Assembly: GCA_016213125.1 (NCBI GenBank)
Contig: JACRBR010000267.1
Span: 1-12,857 of the forward strand
From: Chloroflexota bacterium
Lineage (GTDB): Bacteria; Chloroflexota; Dehalococcoidia; DSTF01; JACRBR01
DNA: 12,857 nt
Direction of reading: 5' to 3'
Below, in pieces: positions 6,761 to 12,857 of this stretch. Position numbers and translations under genes: made by a program. Each line of letters opens with the position of its first letter. Positions within the stretch are counted from its first letter, which is position 1. Under the pieces are notes generated by a model. It was given only the letters and a program-made list of their open reading frames with translations, was not told where the DNA came from and made no database searches.

Positions 6761-6914
6761 AATTGGTTGCATGGCCCGGACGACGATCAGCGCAGCGCCT
6801 GCGGTGGAGGGCGTCGCGGCGGAGTGTGGTGGCCGGGGACGATCGAAGGGTGATCTCGTAGCCATGGCGCGAGCGTAGGGCTAGGGCGGAGCGATCTCCA
6901 AGCGCGGCGCCGCT

Positions 6915-6942
6915 TGCGCGACTGCACTTTCGAAAAATAATC
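6915..6942 (+). promoter_or_regulatory. candidate promoter of the small zinc-binding protein gene
   Basis: TTGCGC (6915-6920), a 16-nt spacer, then AATAAT (6937-6942) in an A-rich run. Transcription would start near 6949, giving a GC-rich leader of about 100 nt before the ATG at 7049. A short stem (CCGCC 7021-7025 with GGCGG 7030-7034) sits just before the ribosome-binding site at 7038-7042. Confidence 0.45.
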
Positions 6943-7048
6943 CCTCTTCTTGACATGCGAAGGCGGCCGGACCGTGGGAAACGCGGCGGAGGGGTACGGC
7001 GTTGGGATCGGTGAGAGGGTCCGCCCGGGGGCGGGCCGGAGGCTCACG

Positions 7049-7435
7049 ATGGGGACGATCATCTCACAACATGACGGGGCGGAGGCGGGGGCGCCCGTCC
7101 GATGCCCTATCTGCGCGCAGCCGAACGAGGCGATGCGGTACTGCCGGCACGTGCGGTGGACGTTCGACCAGGGCGGGCCGCTGGAGTTCGCGCGGTTCGC
7201 GGTCGAGACCAGCCCGTACGTCAGTGCGCGCGGGCACAGCGCTCGCGAGATCCCGAAGGCGTGGTGGGAAGAGAAGGGCGACTGGATCGTGGAGAAGGTG
7301 CTGCTGCACCTGGACGCATCGGACGGGTACGTCTTCGGGGAGCTGAGCGACCTGGACCTGCTGGCGCGGGACGTCTGGCGGGAGTTCCAGCCGGAGCCGG
7401 AGAGGCCGCAGATGCAGCGGGTGGATCCGGTCTAG
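7049..7435 (+). CDS. small putative zinc-binding protein, unknown function
   Basis: A 128-aa protein starting at the ATG at 7049, set by GGAGG (7038-7042) with 6-nt spacing; the frame upstream to 6950 is low-complexity leader. Cys19 and Cys22 (RCPICAQP) and Cys32 with His34 (YCRHVRWTFD) could form one zinc site of the CxxC...CxH kind, followed by strands (PLEFARFAVE). The rest is acidic and amphipathic (SAREIPKAWWEEKGDWIVEK), ending in a hydrophilic Pro/Glu tail. This layout, a CPxC start followed by C.H and a beta-rich FVYD-like stretch, is seen in small uncharacterised bacterial proteins. It has no membrane segment and is probably cytoplasmic. It is a single gene with its own promoter, followed at once by a dispersed repeat. 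Confidence 0.75.
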   Translation: MGTIISQHDGAEAGAPVRCPICAQPNEAMRYCRHVRWTFDQGGPLEFARFAVETSPYVSARGHSAREIPKAWWEEKGDWIVEKVLLHLDASDGYVFGELSDLDLLARDVWREFQPEPERPQMQRVDPV

Positions 7436-7436
7436 C

Positions 7437-7624
7437 GGCCCTCCACACTTGATGCCCAAGCCACTTGAGGATGGGCCGAAGCTGGAAGCTAGATGCTGGA
7501 TGCGAGAGTCGGCACTCGCCTGACCTCGTCGCTTCACCAAGTTGTACCGGTACCGCACAGCGCAAGAGAACGCCATTGCGCACGCCGCCGTCATTGCGGG
7601 CTGAAAGCCCGCGCTGCGAGGATG
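7437..7624 (+). repeat. dispersed intergenic repeat, copy 1
   Basis: This element begins about 2 nt after the stop of the zinc-binding protein gene. It aligns by eye, with indels, to 12690-12856. Shared blocks include CCGAAGCTGGA near the middle left, TGCTGGAT, CTTCA(C/T)CAAG, GAGAACGC, and a 29-nt identical tail (7596-7624). The tail begins with a hairpin, GCGGGCT (7596-7602), loop GAA, AGCCCGC (7606-7612). It has no coding capacity. It resembles a REP/MITE-like non-autonomous repeat. Confidence 0.75.
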
Positions 7625-7661
7625 CAGGGGCTTGCCTAGCACCCCTGGCACCTGCCGGGCC

Positions 7662-8246
7662 TCAATCGATGCAGACCGCGCCACCGCCGGTAAACGTCCG
7701 GCGTGGTTCTTCTGCGACAACCTGCGTTTCGCCGTCGGGGGCGACTTTGTACGCGACGGCGTAGTCGCCGGCGGTGGGGCTGCAGTTGTCCAGCACCGTC
7801 ATCACGCGCACGAGGAACGCATCGCCGGCGGCGGCGGTGGCGCCGTCGTAACGGGCGAAGCCTCCGACGGTGGCCCTGATCAGCGACGCCGCCTCGACCT
7901 CGGAGTCGATGGGGCCGAAGAGTTCCAGCAGCGCATCCGCGCTGTGGATGGTGACGGTGCCGCCGGGCACGTCGACGTCGAGCACGAAGGCGCGACAGGC
8001 AAGGCCGCCGCGCCGGACCAACGGCTCTTCATCGGAGTCGCCGCAAGAGCCCAGGGCGCGTTCGCGGACGGGATAGTCCGGGGTGAAGTGATACTCGCCG
8101 TCGGCGAGGGGTGTGTCGTGCCATTCGGCGTCTTTGTAGGCGGCCTCGTCCTCGGCGGTGGTCCAGACGTAGGAGACGCAGCGCGCGCCCATCGCGAGGG
8201 CGGCGAAGGCGATGTGGGCCGATATGAACACGATGCGGAAGAGCAT
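7662..8246 (-). CDS. secreted or membrane-anchored cysteine-containing protein, unknown function
   Basis: A 194-aa protein starting at the ATG at 8246, preceded by GGAGG with 6-nt spacing. Residues 1-21 (MLFRIVFISAHIAFAALAMG) are hydrophobic and act as a signal peptide or N-terminal anchor. After export it has five cysteines, at 23, 68, 84, 155 and 192, of which four could form two disulfides; Cys192 is three residues from the end. The body looks beta-rich, with acidic surface segments (TTAEDEAAYKDAEWHDTPLA) and a DYAVAYKVAPDGETQVV strand pair near the C-terminus. I do not recognise a family. The gene faces the zinc-binding protein gene across the dispersed repeat and has its own likely -10 box at 8280-8285. 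Confidence 0.8.
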   Translation of the reverse strand: MLFRIVFISAHIAFAALAMGARCVSYVWTTAEDEAAYKDAEWHDTPLADGEYHFTPDYPVRERALGSCGDSDEEPLVRRGGLACRAFVLDVDVPGGTVTIHSADALLELFGPIDSEVEAASLIRATVGGFARYDGATAAAGDAFLVRVMTVLDNCSPTAGDYAVAYKVAPDGETQVVAEEPRRTFTGGGAVCID

Positions 8247-8279
8247 GGTGCACCTCCAGTGGCGGGTGTCTTCCGGGTG

Positions 8280-8285
8280 ATTCTA
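8280..8285 (-). promoter_or_regulatory. candidate -10 box of the secreted cysteine protein gene
   Basis: TAGAAT on the minus strand, within CGTAGAAT, the same octamer that forms the -10 region at 1028-1035. It would place the transcript start near 8273, about 27 nt before the ATG at 8246. The -35 is poor. Confidence 0.4.
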
Positions 8286-8387
8286 CGCTGTCGGGGCAGC
8301 GGATGTTCCCGGCCGGGCCGCGACCGTCCGGCGCGTGGGTGAAGGGTGGCGCTATCGCACGCGGCGCGGGCGGTGGGTGGGGCTGCA

Positions 8388-8412
8388 GGGCGCAGCAGGC
8401 TGCGCCCCTACG
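8388..8412. repeat. hairpin repeat unit 1 (9-bp stem)
   Basis: GGGCGCAGC (8388-8396) and GCTGCGCCC (8399-8407) form a perfect stem with a 2-nt loop as written, or 8 bp with a 4-nt loop. CTACG follows at 8408-8412. It shares the flanks GGCTGC at the left and GCCCCTACG at the right with unit 2. Confidence 0.65.
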
Positions 8413-8458
8413 CGGAGTGCACGGCGGTTTCGGGCGGGGTGGGGTGACCGGTGGCTGC

Positions 8459-8483
8459 GGGCATGCCGCAGCATGCCCCTACG
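8459..8483. repeat. hairpin repeat unit 2, overlapping a stop codon
   Basis: GGGCATGC (8459-8466) and GCATGCCC (8471-8478) form a perfect 8-bp stem with loop CGCA, followed by CTACG (8479-8483). The CTA is the TAG stop of the minus-strand LLM gene, so the repeat supplies its last codon and the hairpin forms right after it. An alternative stem, GCTGCGG (8454-8460) with CCGCAGC (8466-8472), competes with it. Confidence 0.65.
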
Positions 8484-9408
8484 TGCCGGCGAGTTTCTTT
8501 ACTACGGGGGCTAGGGCTTCGAAGCCGTCGCCGGAGAAGGCGACGTAGCTGAAGCCGAACTTCTCGCGGCGCTCCTGGAGGGCATCGACGATCTGGTCCG
8601 CGGAGCCGATGACGGCGTGCGGGGTCAGCAGCACCTCTTCGGCCGACATGCCGAAGCCGCCGGAGACGCGTTCTGCCATGCCCTTCTGGTCGTCGGTGAC
8701 GATGCAGACGAAGACGGTGACGCTGAGCTCGATGTCGTCGAAGCGGCTGCCGGCGGCCTCGCGGATCCAGCCGATCTTCTCGGCGGTGGAGGTCTGATCG
8801 CCGGTGTTCATGACCTCGCGGTTGACGGCGCCGGGGGCGAGGTTGAAGTTGACGCTGATGATGTTGGCCTCGCGCGCGGCGAGGGAGAGGACGCGCTTGC
8901 CGCCGCCTCCGACGAGGATGGGGACGGGGTTCTGTACGGGCTTCGGGGTGCCGGTGTGGTTGGTGATGGTGTAGTACTTGCCGCTGAAGTTCACGGGTTC
9001 GCCGGAGAGGAGGCCCTTGATGATGGTGAGGCCCTCGGCGAAGCGGCTGATGCGGACGCCGGGGCGGTCGTAGGGGATTCCGGAGGCGACGTAGTCTGTC
9101 TCCATCCACCCGGCCCCGATGCCGAGCTCGAGCCGGCCGCCGGAGAGCAGGTCGAGCGTGGCGGCCTCCTTCGCCTGGACGAGGGGGTGCTTGTAGTCGT
9201 TATCGAGGACGAGGCCGGCGACGCGGAGGGTGCTGGTGGCGTCGGCGGCGGCCATCATGGCGGGCATGGGGGCGAGCTGGTCGTCGAAGTGGTCGGGGAT
9301 GAACAGGGTGGAGAAGCCGAGGCCCTCGATCTTGCGGGCCTTCTCCTGCCACTCCTCGCGGGAGCGGCCGCGCGACGTCTGGACCCCGAACCGGAACTTC
9401 TTCGCCAT
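8479..9408 (-). CDS. LLM-class F420-dependent-type oxidoreductase
   Basis: A 309-aa protein starting at the ATG at 9408, preceded by AGAGG with 6-nt spacing; the longer upstream frame runs into the tandem repeat and is not real. Marks of the luciferase-like superfamily are RFGVQTSRG (6-14), GFSTLFIPDHFDDQLAP (31-47), TSTLRVAGLVLDNDYKHP (58-75), ATLDLLSGGRLELGIGAGW (83-101), the Gly-rich PVPILVGGGGKRVLSLAA (161-178), and a C-terminal GSADQIVDALQERREKFGFSYV (268-289). This layout matches what I recall of the MSMEG_2516-type F420-dependent group (TIGR03621), distinct from the LLM protein at 5670-6563. It should be cytoplasmic, with the substrate unknown. Hairpin repeat units lie directly behind its stop codon. 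Confidence 0.93.
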   Translation of the reverse strand: MAKKFRFGVQTSRGRSREEWQEKARKIEGLGFSTLFIPDHFDDQLAPMPAMMAAADATSTLRVAGLVLDNDYKHPLVQAKEAATLDLLSGGRLELGIGAGWMETDYVASGIPYDRPGVRISRFAEGLTIIKGLLSGEPVNFSGKYYTITNHTGTPKPVQNPVPILVGGGGKRVLSLAAREANIISVNFNLAPGAVNREVMNTGDQTSTAEKIGWIREAAGSRFDDIELSVTVFVCIVTDDQKGMAERVSGGFGMSAEEVLLTPHAVIGSADQIVDALQERREKFGFSYVAFSGDGFEALAPVVKKLAGT

Positions 9409-9473
9409 CCTGCACCTCTTTCCGCCGTACTTGCCGTTCGCTGTCAACCTGGAGCTTCGATCCCTGAGTCGTG

Positions 9474-9479
9474 ATTCTA
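9474..9479 (-). promoter_or_regulatory. weak candidate -10 box of the second LLM gene
   Basis: TAGAAT on the minus strand, about 65 nt upstream of the ATG at 9408, next to the edge of the tandem repeat (9481). There is no good -35 box, and any would have to lie inside repeat copy A. Confidence 0.25.
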
Positions 9480-9480
9480 A

Positions 9481-9626
9481 CGCTTCGTTGGCTCTGCGAC
9501 TCGCCAGAAGGCATCGCACGCGGGGGAAATCCGCCAAACAAGAAGCTGTACCGCGTCGGTCCGGCTTCGCCGGACGCACAGCCGAGGGCGGCTATGCTCC
9601 ATGCTTCGCGCCGCGAGAACTACGGT
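9481..9626. repeat. 146-bp tandem repeat, copy A
   Basis: The unit runs from CGCTTCGTTGGCTCTGCGAC to ...GAACTACGGT and is repeated directly at 9627-9773 with only a handful of differences. It contains a 7-bp hairpin, GTCCGGC (9559-9565), loop TTC, GCCGGAC (9569-9575). The length is not a multiple of three and no frame looks coding. CTAACG stands at its left edge (9477-9482). Confidence 0.9.
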
Positions 9627-9773
9627 CGCTTCGTTAGCTCTGCGACTCGCCGGAAGGCATCGCACGCGGCGGAAATCCGCCAAACAAGAAGCTGTACCGC
9701 GTCGGTCCGGCTTCGCCGGACGCACAGCCGAGGGCGGCTATGCTCCACGCTTCGCGCCGCGCGAACTAACGGT
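9627..9773. repeat. 146-bp tandem repeat, copy B
   Basis: Second copy, 147 bp because of one extra A near the end (CTAACGGT against CTACGGT). The hairpin is unchanged at 9705-9721. A further stem, GGCGG-AAAT-CCGCC, is intact here but broken by a base change in copy A. CTAACG recurs at the right edge (9766-9771). Confidence 0.9.
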
Positions 9774-9786
9774 ATTTCGGAATCCC

Positions 9787-9797
9787 TACACTAGACT
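9787..9797 (+). promoter_or_regulatory. candidate -10 region of the membrane-protein/toroid operon
   Basis: Two overlapping boxes, TACACT (9787-9792) and TAGACT (9792-9797), lie about 100 nt before the ATG at 9899. Any -35 element would fall within the end of repeat copy B; none is clear. A short stem, GTTGT-GTG-ACAAC (9835-9847), lies in the leader. Confidence 0.35.
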
Positions 9798-9898
9798 GCG
9801 TAGCCATTAGGGCCGGGCTTGTATTCGGCACGAAGTTGTGTGACAACGGGCCGACGGGAACTCTGCGCCGGGCGCGGACGAAGCGAACGGAGGCTGCG

Positions 9899-10468
9899 AT
9901 GGGGCTGGATAGTGCAATCGTGGTGGCGGTACTGATCGCCGCCGTCCTGGTGTACGACCGGCTGGGCGGCAGCGACGAGCTGGCGCGGCGCATGTTCCAG
10001 GTGGGGCTGGCGGTATCGCTGGTGTTCCTTGTGATCGCGGCCACCAACGCGTTTATTCGCCCCTCACCGGAGGGCGGCCTCGAGATTCTCGGCTCCGACT
10101 TCGGCGAGGGCGATAACTCCGACACCGCAAACCGGATCGCAGCCGCGACGACGATTCACTACGTGCTCGGCGTGCTCTTCTTCGTCATCGGCCTCACGAC
10201 CATTCGCCGCATGCACACCGTCCCTCTGGCGTTCGCGTTGGGCGGCCTGTTGCTGATCCTCGTAGGCGGCAGCCTGGGCGGCGCCGAAGCGTACAACCTA
10301 CTGATTCGGCTCGACCTCGGCTCGTCACAGGGCGTCGACGTTGTGACGTTTGTTGCCGCGCTGGGCGGAACGGGGGCGCTGATCTGGTACGGCTTCCGTC
10401 TGGAGTCCGAATACGAGACGATCGAGATCGACGAACACGACAACGAGGAGCCCATACCCCCCGAATGA
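9899..10468 (+). CDS. five-helix membrane protein, unknown function
   Basis: A 189-aa protein starting at the ATG at 9899, set by GGAGG (9889-9893) with 5-nt spacing. Hydrophobic segments lie at about 5-22, 34-54, 86-103, 107-127 and 146-166. The loop between helices 2 and 3 (55-85) is acidic (EILGSDFGEGDNSDTANR), and the tail after helix 5 is strongly acidic (ESEYETIEIDEHDNEEPIPPE). The Arg residues at 21, 30-31 and 103-104 flank helices. I recognise no transporter or enzyme motif. Its TGA overlaps the ATG of the next gene as ATGA, so the two are translationally coupled and probably work together. A possible role as membrane anchor or partner for the downstream protein is a guess. Confidence 0.85.
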   Translation: MGLDSAIVVAVLIAAVLVYDRLGGSDELARRMFQVGLAVSLVFLVIAATNAFIRPSPEGGLEILGSDFGEGDNSDTANRIAAATTIHYVLGVLFFVIGLTTIRRMHTVPLAFALGGLLLILVGGSLGGAEAYNLLIRLDLGSSQGVDVVTFVAALGGTGALIWYGFRLESEYETIEIDEHDNEEPIPPE

Positions 10469-12687
10469 ACGAGCCTGAATCGCGCGCGGAGCAACTGTAT
10501 GACGAAGGCGCGGCTTCGCTGGCTGCCCGCTGGGATGACGACGTGGCGATGGTGCGCTATCCGGAGCGGCCGGAGCTTCACGACCCGCGCGCCACGTTGG
10601 CGTATGCGGGCACGCTGCTGCGCGAGGGCGGGGGCGGCAACACCGAGCGGGCGTCCCGCGCGATCAGGGCGGTGCTGGCGCTGCAGGAGACGCGCGAACA
10701 GGACGCGCACCGCGGCAACTTCCGCTGGATGCTGGAGGAGGAGGGGGTCCGGGACCTGAACGGCGTGGAGTTCATGCTGGACGGACTGAACTACCTGATC
10801 CGCGAATACGCGGGCGTGATCCCCGACGATGTGGCGAGCGAGATGCGGGCGGCGATCGCGCTGGGGCTGGCGGAGATCGACCGGCTGGACGTGCACCCGG
10901 GGTACACGAACATCGCGCTGAGCGACATCTGCAACAGCGTGCTGGGCGGCGAGACACTGGGCGAGGACGAGTACGTCGATCGCGGGGCGAGCCGGCTGGA
11001 CGAGTGGTTCGAGTTCACGAACCGCAGCGGGGCGCCGCACGAGTTCAACAGCCCGACGTACCTCGCGGTGGACATCGCGCGGATGGCGTTCCTGGCGGAG
11101 CAGACGGCCGACCCGGACATCGCGCTAAAGGCGCGGGTGGCGAAGGAGCGGCTGTGGCTGCACGCGGCGACGCACTATCACCCGGGGCTGGCACAGCTCG
11201 CGGGGCCGCACTCGCGCTCGTACTTCGACGGATGGACGGGCGCGGGCGGGTACCTGAAGTTGATGCTGTGGCGGCTGCTGGGCGATGAGGCGCTGCGGCG
11301 AGAGACGTCGTATGCGGCGCGGAGCCGCGAGGAGGGCCACACGGGCGTGGCGCTGGAGGCCATGCACTGCCCGGCGTACATCGAGCGATGGCTGCGCGAG
11401 AAGCGGTATCCGTTCTGGTGCGCGGAGACGACGGACGTCGAGCGCGAGCTGGACATCGCGACGTACATGACGGACAGCTACGCGGTGGGGACGGCGTCAC
11501 GGTCGTACGCGGTGGGCGAGCCCGTGGAGCAGTGGGAATCGCCGAACAGCGTGCTGCTGCAGTTCCGGCGCGAGGCGGCGCCGGGCTACGGCACGCTGTT
11601 CGCTCGGTATGTGATCGACGACCGGGGGCACGGGGCGGGGCACGCTTCGCCACGCGAGGCGGAGGACTGGACCGACGACGGGACGTTCGTGGGGGCGCAG
11701 CACCGCAACCGGGCGATCGTGGCGTACGGGCTGCGGCCGCGGCTGCGTCCGACGCGCAGCTACAAGCTGAGCGTGAACATGCTGGGGGCGGCGGGGGCGG
11801 AGATCCGGGTGGGCGGCGCGCCCGTCGACGCATCGACGCACGGGGCGATCGCGGTACACGCGGGCGAGGCGGTGTGCATTGCCGTGGGGGACGTGTACGT
11901 GGCGATCATGCCGCTGGAGCCCTCGGATATGGGATCGGACGCGCCAATCGAGCTGCACCTGGACGGCGAAAAGCTGACGCTGGACATCTACAACTACCGC
12001 GGGTTCGCGAAGCAGTTCTGGGAGCACCGCACGCAGGCGGGGCCGTTCTACAAGGGCAACGTGCGCAGCGCCTTCGTGCTGGAGGTGGCGGAACGGCGGG
12101 AGTACGCGGACATCGATGTGTTCGCGGGGCACATCGCGGATGCGATGCTGGCGGACAGCGCGAACGACGAGTACGTGCGGGAGATCGCGTACGCATCCGG
12201 GACGGCGAGCATGGCGCTGCGGTACAGCCTGTGGGACATGACCCCGGTGGAGCGGCGGTTCGACGGGGCGGGGTACGAGGCGCCGATGGGGCGGGCGGGC
12301 GCGCTGGACGGGACTGGGCCGCAGTTCCTGCAGTCGTGGGAATCGTTGATCACGCTGGGGCGTGCGCGGCTGCTGGCGGGGACGACGCCAAAGTGGCTGG
12401 TGGCAGACGATGGCGCGCGGCATTATGTCTTCGTGAACCCCAGCGACGAACAGGCGCCGGTGTGGCTGGAGACGCCGGACAGCGTCGTGGAGTGCGACGC
12501 GTTCGGGTTCGGGCGGGTGGAGCTGGATGATGCCACGGGGGCGGTGGCGATCGAGGCGACGGGAGAGATCGGGACGGTGCGGGTGCGCCGGGACGGGGAG
12601 ATCACGCTGACCATCAACGGCGTGGACGTGACGGGCTCGCTGCTGCGGACGACGGAGCCGAATGTGCGGGAGTTCCGGGGGTTCTAG
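10465..12687 (+). CDS. large alpha/alpha-toroid plus beta-sandwich protein (heparinase II/III-like fold), uncharacterised
   Basis: A 740-aa protein starting at the ATG that overlaps the upstream stop (ATGA). There is no signal peptide or membrane segment. Residues 1-340 are helical and aromatic-rich, with paired-helix repeats (LNGVEFMLDGLNYLIREYAG; SRLDEWFEFTNRSGAPHEFN). They contain HEFNSPTY (192-199) and GPHSRSYF (247-254). Residues 350-740 are strand-rich and end in several beta repeats (TGEIGTVRVRRDGEITLTIN). This two-part plan is that of toroid polysaccharide lyases and the many uncharacterised proteins with a YNSPTY-like motif. His192 and Tyr253 have a spacing close to the catalytic His/Tyr of PL17-type lyases, but the NNHG motif of those enzymes is missing, so activity is unproven. 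A cytoplasmic lyase-like protein would be unusual. Its 3' end is followed directly by a dispersed repeat. Confidence 0.85.
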   Translation: MNEPESRAEQLYDEGAASLAARWDDDVAMVRYPERPELHDPRATLAYAGTLLREGGGGNTERASRAIRAVLALQETREQDAHRGNFRWMLEEEGVRDLNGVEFMLDGLNYLIREYAGVIPDDVASEMRAAIALGLAEIDRLDVHPGYTNIALSDICNSVLGGETLGEDEYVDRGASRLDEWFEFTNRSGAPHEFNSPTYLAVDIARMAFLAEQTADPDIALKARVAKERLWLHAATHYHPGLAQLAGPHSRSYFDGWTGAGGYLKLMLWRLLGDEALRRETSYAARSREEGHTGVALEAMHCPAYIERWLREKRYPFWCAETTDVERELDIATYMTDSYAVGTASRSYAVGEPVEQWESPNSVLLQFRREAAPGYGTLFARYVIDDRGHGAGHASPREAEDWTDDGTFVGAQHRNRAIVAYGLRPRLRPTRSYKLSVNMLGAAGAEIRVGGAPVDASTHGAIAVHAGEAVCIAVGDVYVAIMPLEPSDMGSDAPIELHLDGEKLTLDIYNYRGFAKQFWEHRTQAGPFYKGNVRSAFVLEVAERREYADIDVFAGHIADAMLADSANDEYVREIAYASGTASMALRYSLWDMTPVERRFDGAGYEAPMGRAGALDGTGPQFLQSWESLITLGRARLLAGTTPKWLVADDGARHYVFVNPSDEQAPVWLETPDSVVECDAFGFGRVELDDATGAVAIEATGEIGTVRVRRDGEITLTINGVDVTGSLLRTTEPNVREFRGF

Positions 12688-12689
12688 GG

Positions 12690-12856
12690 CGGTGCTCCAA
12701 CGGAGTGCTCAGGCCATTTGATTACGAGCCGAAGCTGGATGCTGGATCGTGGAATCGACACTCGGCTGGCCTTGTCCCTTCATCAAGGTGCTCCGGCACC
12801 GGAGAGCATGCTCTTGAACGAGAACGCGCGGGCTGAAAGCCCGCGCTGCGAGGATG
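12690..12856 (+). repeat. dispersed intergenic repeat, copy 2
   Basis: It begins about 2 nt after the stop of the toroid gene and aligns with 7437-7624. The tail at 12828-12856 is identical over 29 nt, with hairpin GCGGGCT (12828-12834), loop GAA, AGCCCGC (12838-12844). This copy is shorter by about 20 nt owing to gaps near CCGAAGCTGGA and before the hairpin. The window ends one base past it, so the element may continue. Confidence 0.75.
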
Positions 12857-12857
12857 A

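Larger units (their letters stand above)
6564..6914. other. gene-free stretch with an AT-richer patch and inverted repeats
   Basis: I find no convincing gene here: short open frames on either strand look like low-complexity shadow peptides and have no ribosome-binding site. About 6595-6775 is visibly richer in A and T than its surroundings, with repeated GATTG-type words (GATTGCATTTTCGG, GATTGGTTTGATTA, GATTGATTGAATTGG). It contains the 12-bp palindrome AGATTCGAATCT at 6666-6677 and a 10-bp inverted repeat, CAATCAATCC (6708-6717) against GGATTGATTG (6751-6760). It could be a decayed insertion or a regulatory region. Confidence 0.5.

Noticed and set aside
6951..6956. Perfect TTGACA, plus strand
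   Set aside because: No -10-like hexamer lies 16-18 nt downstream; AATAAT at 6937-6942 with TTGCGC upstream fits better.
5670..9408. The two LLM genes as a gene duplication
   Set aside because: They share only superfamily motifs, differ in N-terminal and C-terminal layout and are on opposite strands far apart, so they are separate subfamilies.
9442..9447. Perfect TTGACA on the minus strand upstream of the second LLM gene
   Set aside because: The sequence at -10 spacing is CGGAAA-like and lies too close to the ribosome-binding site.
9481..9773. CRISPR-like direct repeats
   Set aside because: There are only two adjacent 146-bp units with no spacers and no cas gene, so this is a tandem duplication.
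11388..12530. 380-codon plus-strand frame inside the toroid gene, and long minus-strand frames opposite it
   Set aside because: They are Gly/Ala/Arg-rich shadows in other frames of a clearly protein-like 740-aa gene.

Overview
The window is 12.9 kb of GC-rich bacterial chromosome that is nearly filled with genes on both strands. It holds no rRNA, tRNA, transposase, phage gene or CRISPR array that I can see. Three traits suggest a Chloroflexota bacterium, perhaps Dehalococcoidia/SAR202-like: lipoproteins with Pro/Thr/Glu-rich linkers, two unrelated luciferase-like (LLM) flavin oxidoreductases, and small membrane proteins with RR-rich tails. The assignment is an inference; there is no marker gene to prove it. 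Two genes appear to start at TTG, and likely -10 boxes (TAGAAT or TAC-type) stand a short way upstream of many genes.

Layout. Positions 1-57 may be the tail of an upstream gene, followed by two hairpins. 195-842 (-) is a secreted helical-repeat protein. 1067-1516 (+) is a two-helix membrane protein, 1587-2876 (+) a PA-domain M28 zinc peptidase exported as a possible lipoprotein, and 2957-3625 (+) a lipoprotein with two LysM domains. These four make an envelope-facing block. IspD (3635-4357, -) is the one clear housekeeping enzyme (MEP isoprenoid pathway). It is divergent from a 106-aa stand-alone winged-helix-like protein (4422-4742, +), which converges tail to tail on an alpha/beta hydrolase (4745-5557, -). 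The hydrolase is divergent from an LLM oxidoreductase (5670-6563, +), and the two promoters appear to overlap.

6564-7048 is a gene-free stretch containing an AT-richer patch and a promoter for a small putative zinc-binding protein (7049-7435, +). A secreted cysteine-containing protein (7662-8246, -) and a second LLM oxidoreductase (8479-9408, -) follow. The window ends with a translationally coupled pair: a five-helix membrane protein (9899-10468, +) and a 740-aa protein resembling alpha/alpha-toroid polysaccharide-lyase-like proteins (10465-12687, +).

The second half carries three kinds of non-coding repeat: a dispersed element of about 170-190 bp found just after two plus-strand stop codons (7437-7624 and 12690-12856), a pair of hairpins whose stems differ in sequence but stay paired (8388-8483), and a 146-bp tandem duplication (9481-9773). 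I do not see a recognisable defence, secretion or biosynthetic system. The best candidates for undescribed biology are the coupled membrane-protein/toroid pair, the orphan winged-helix protein and the repeat families.
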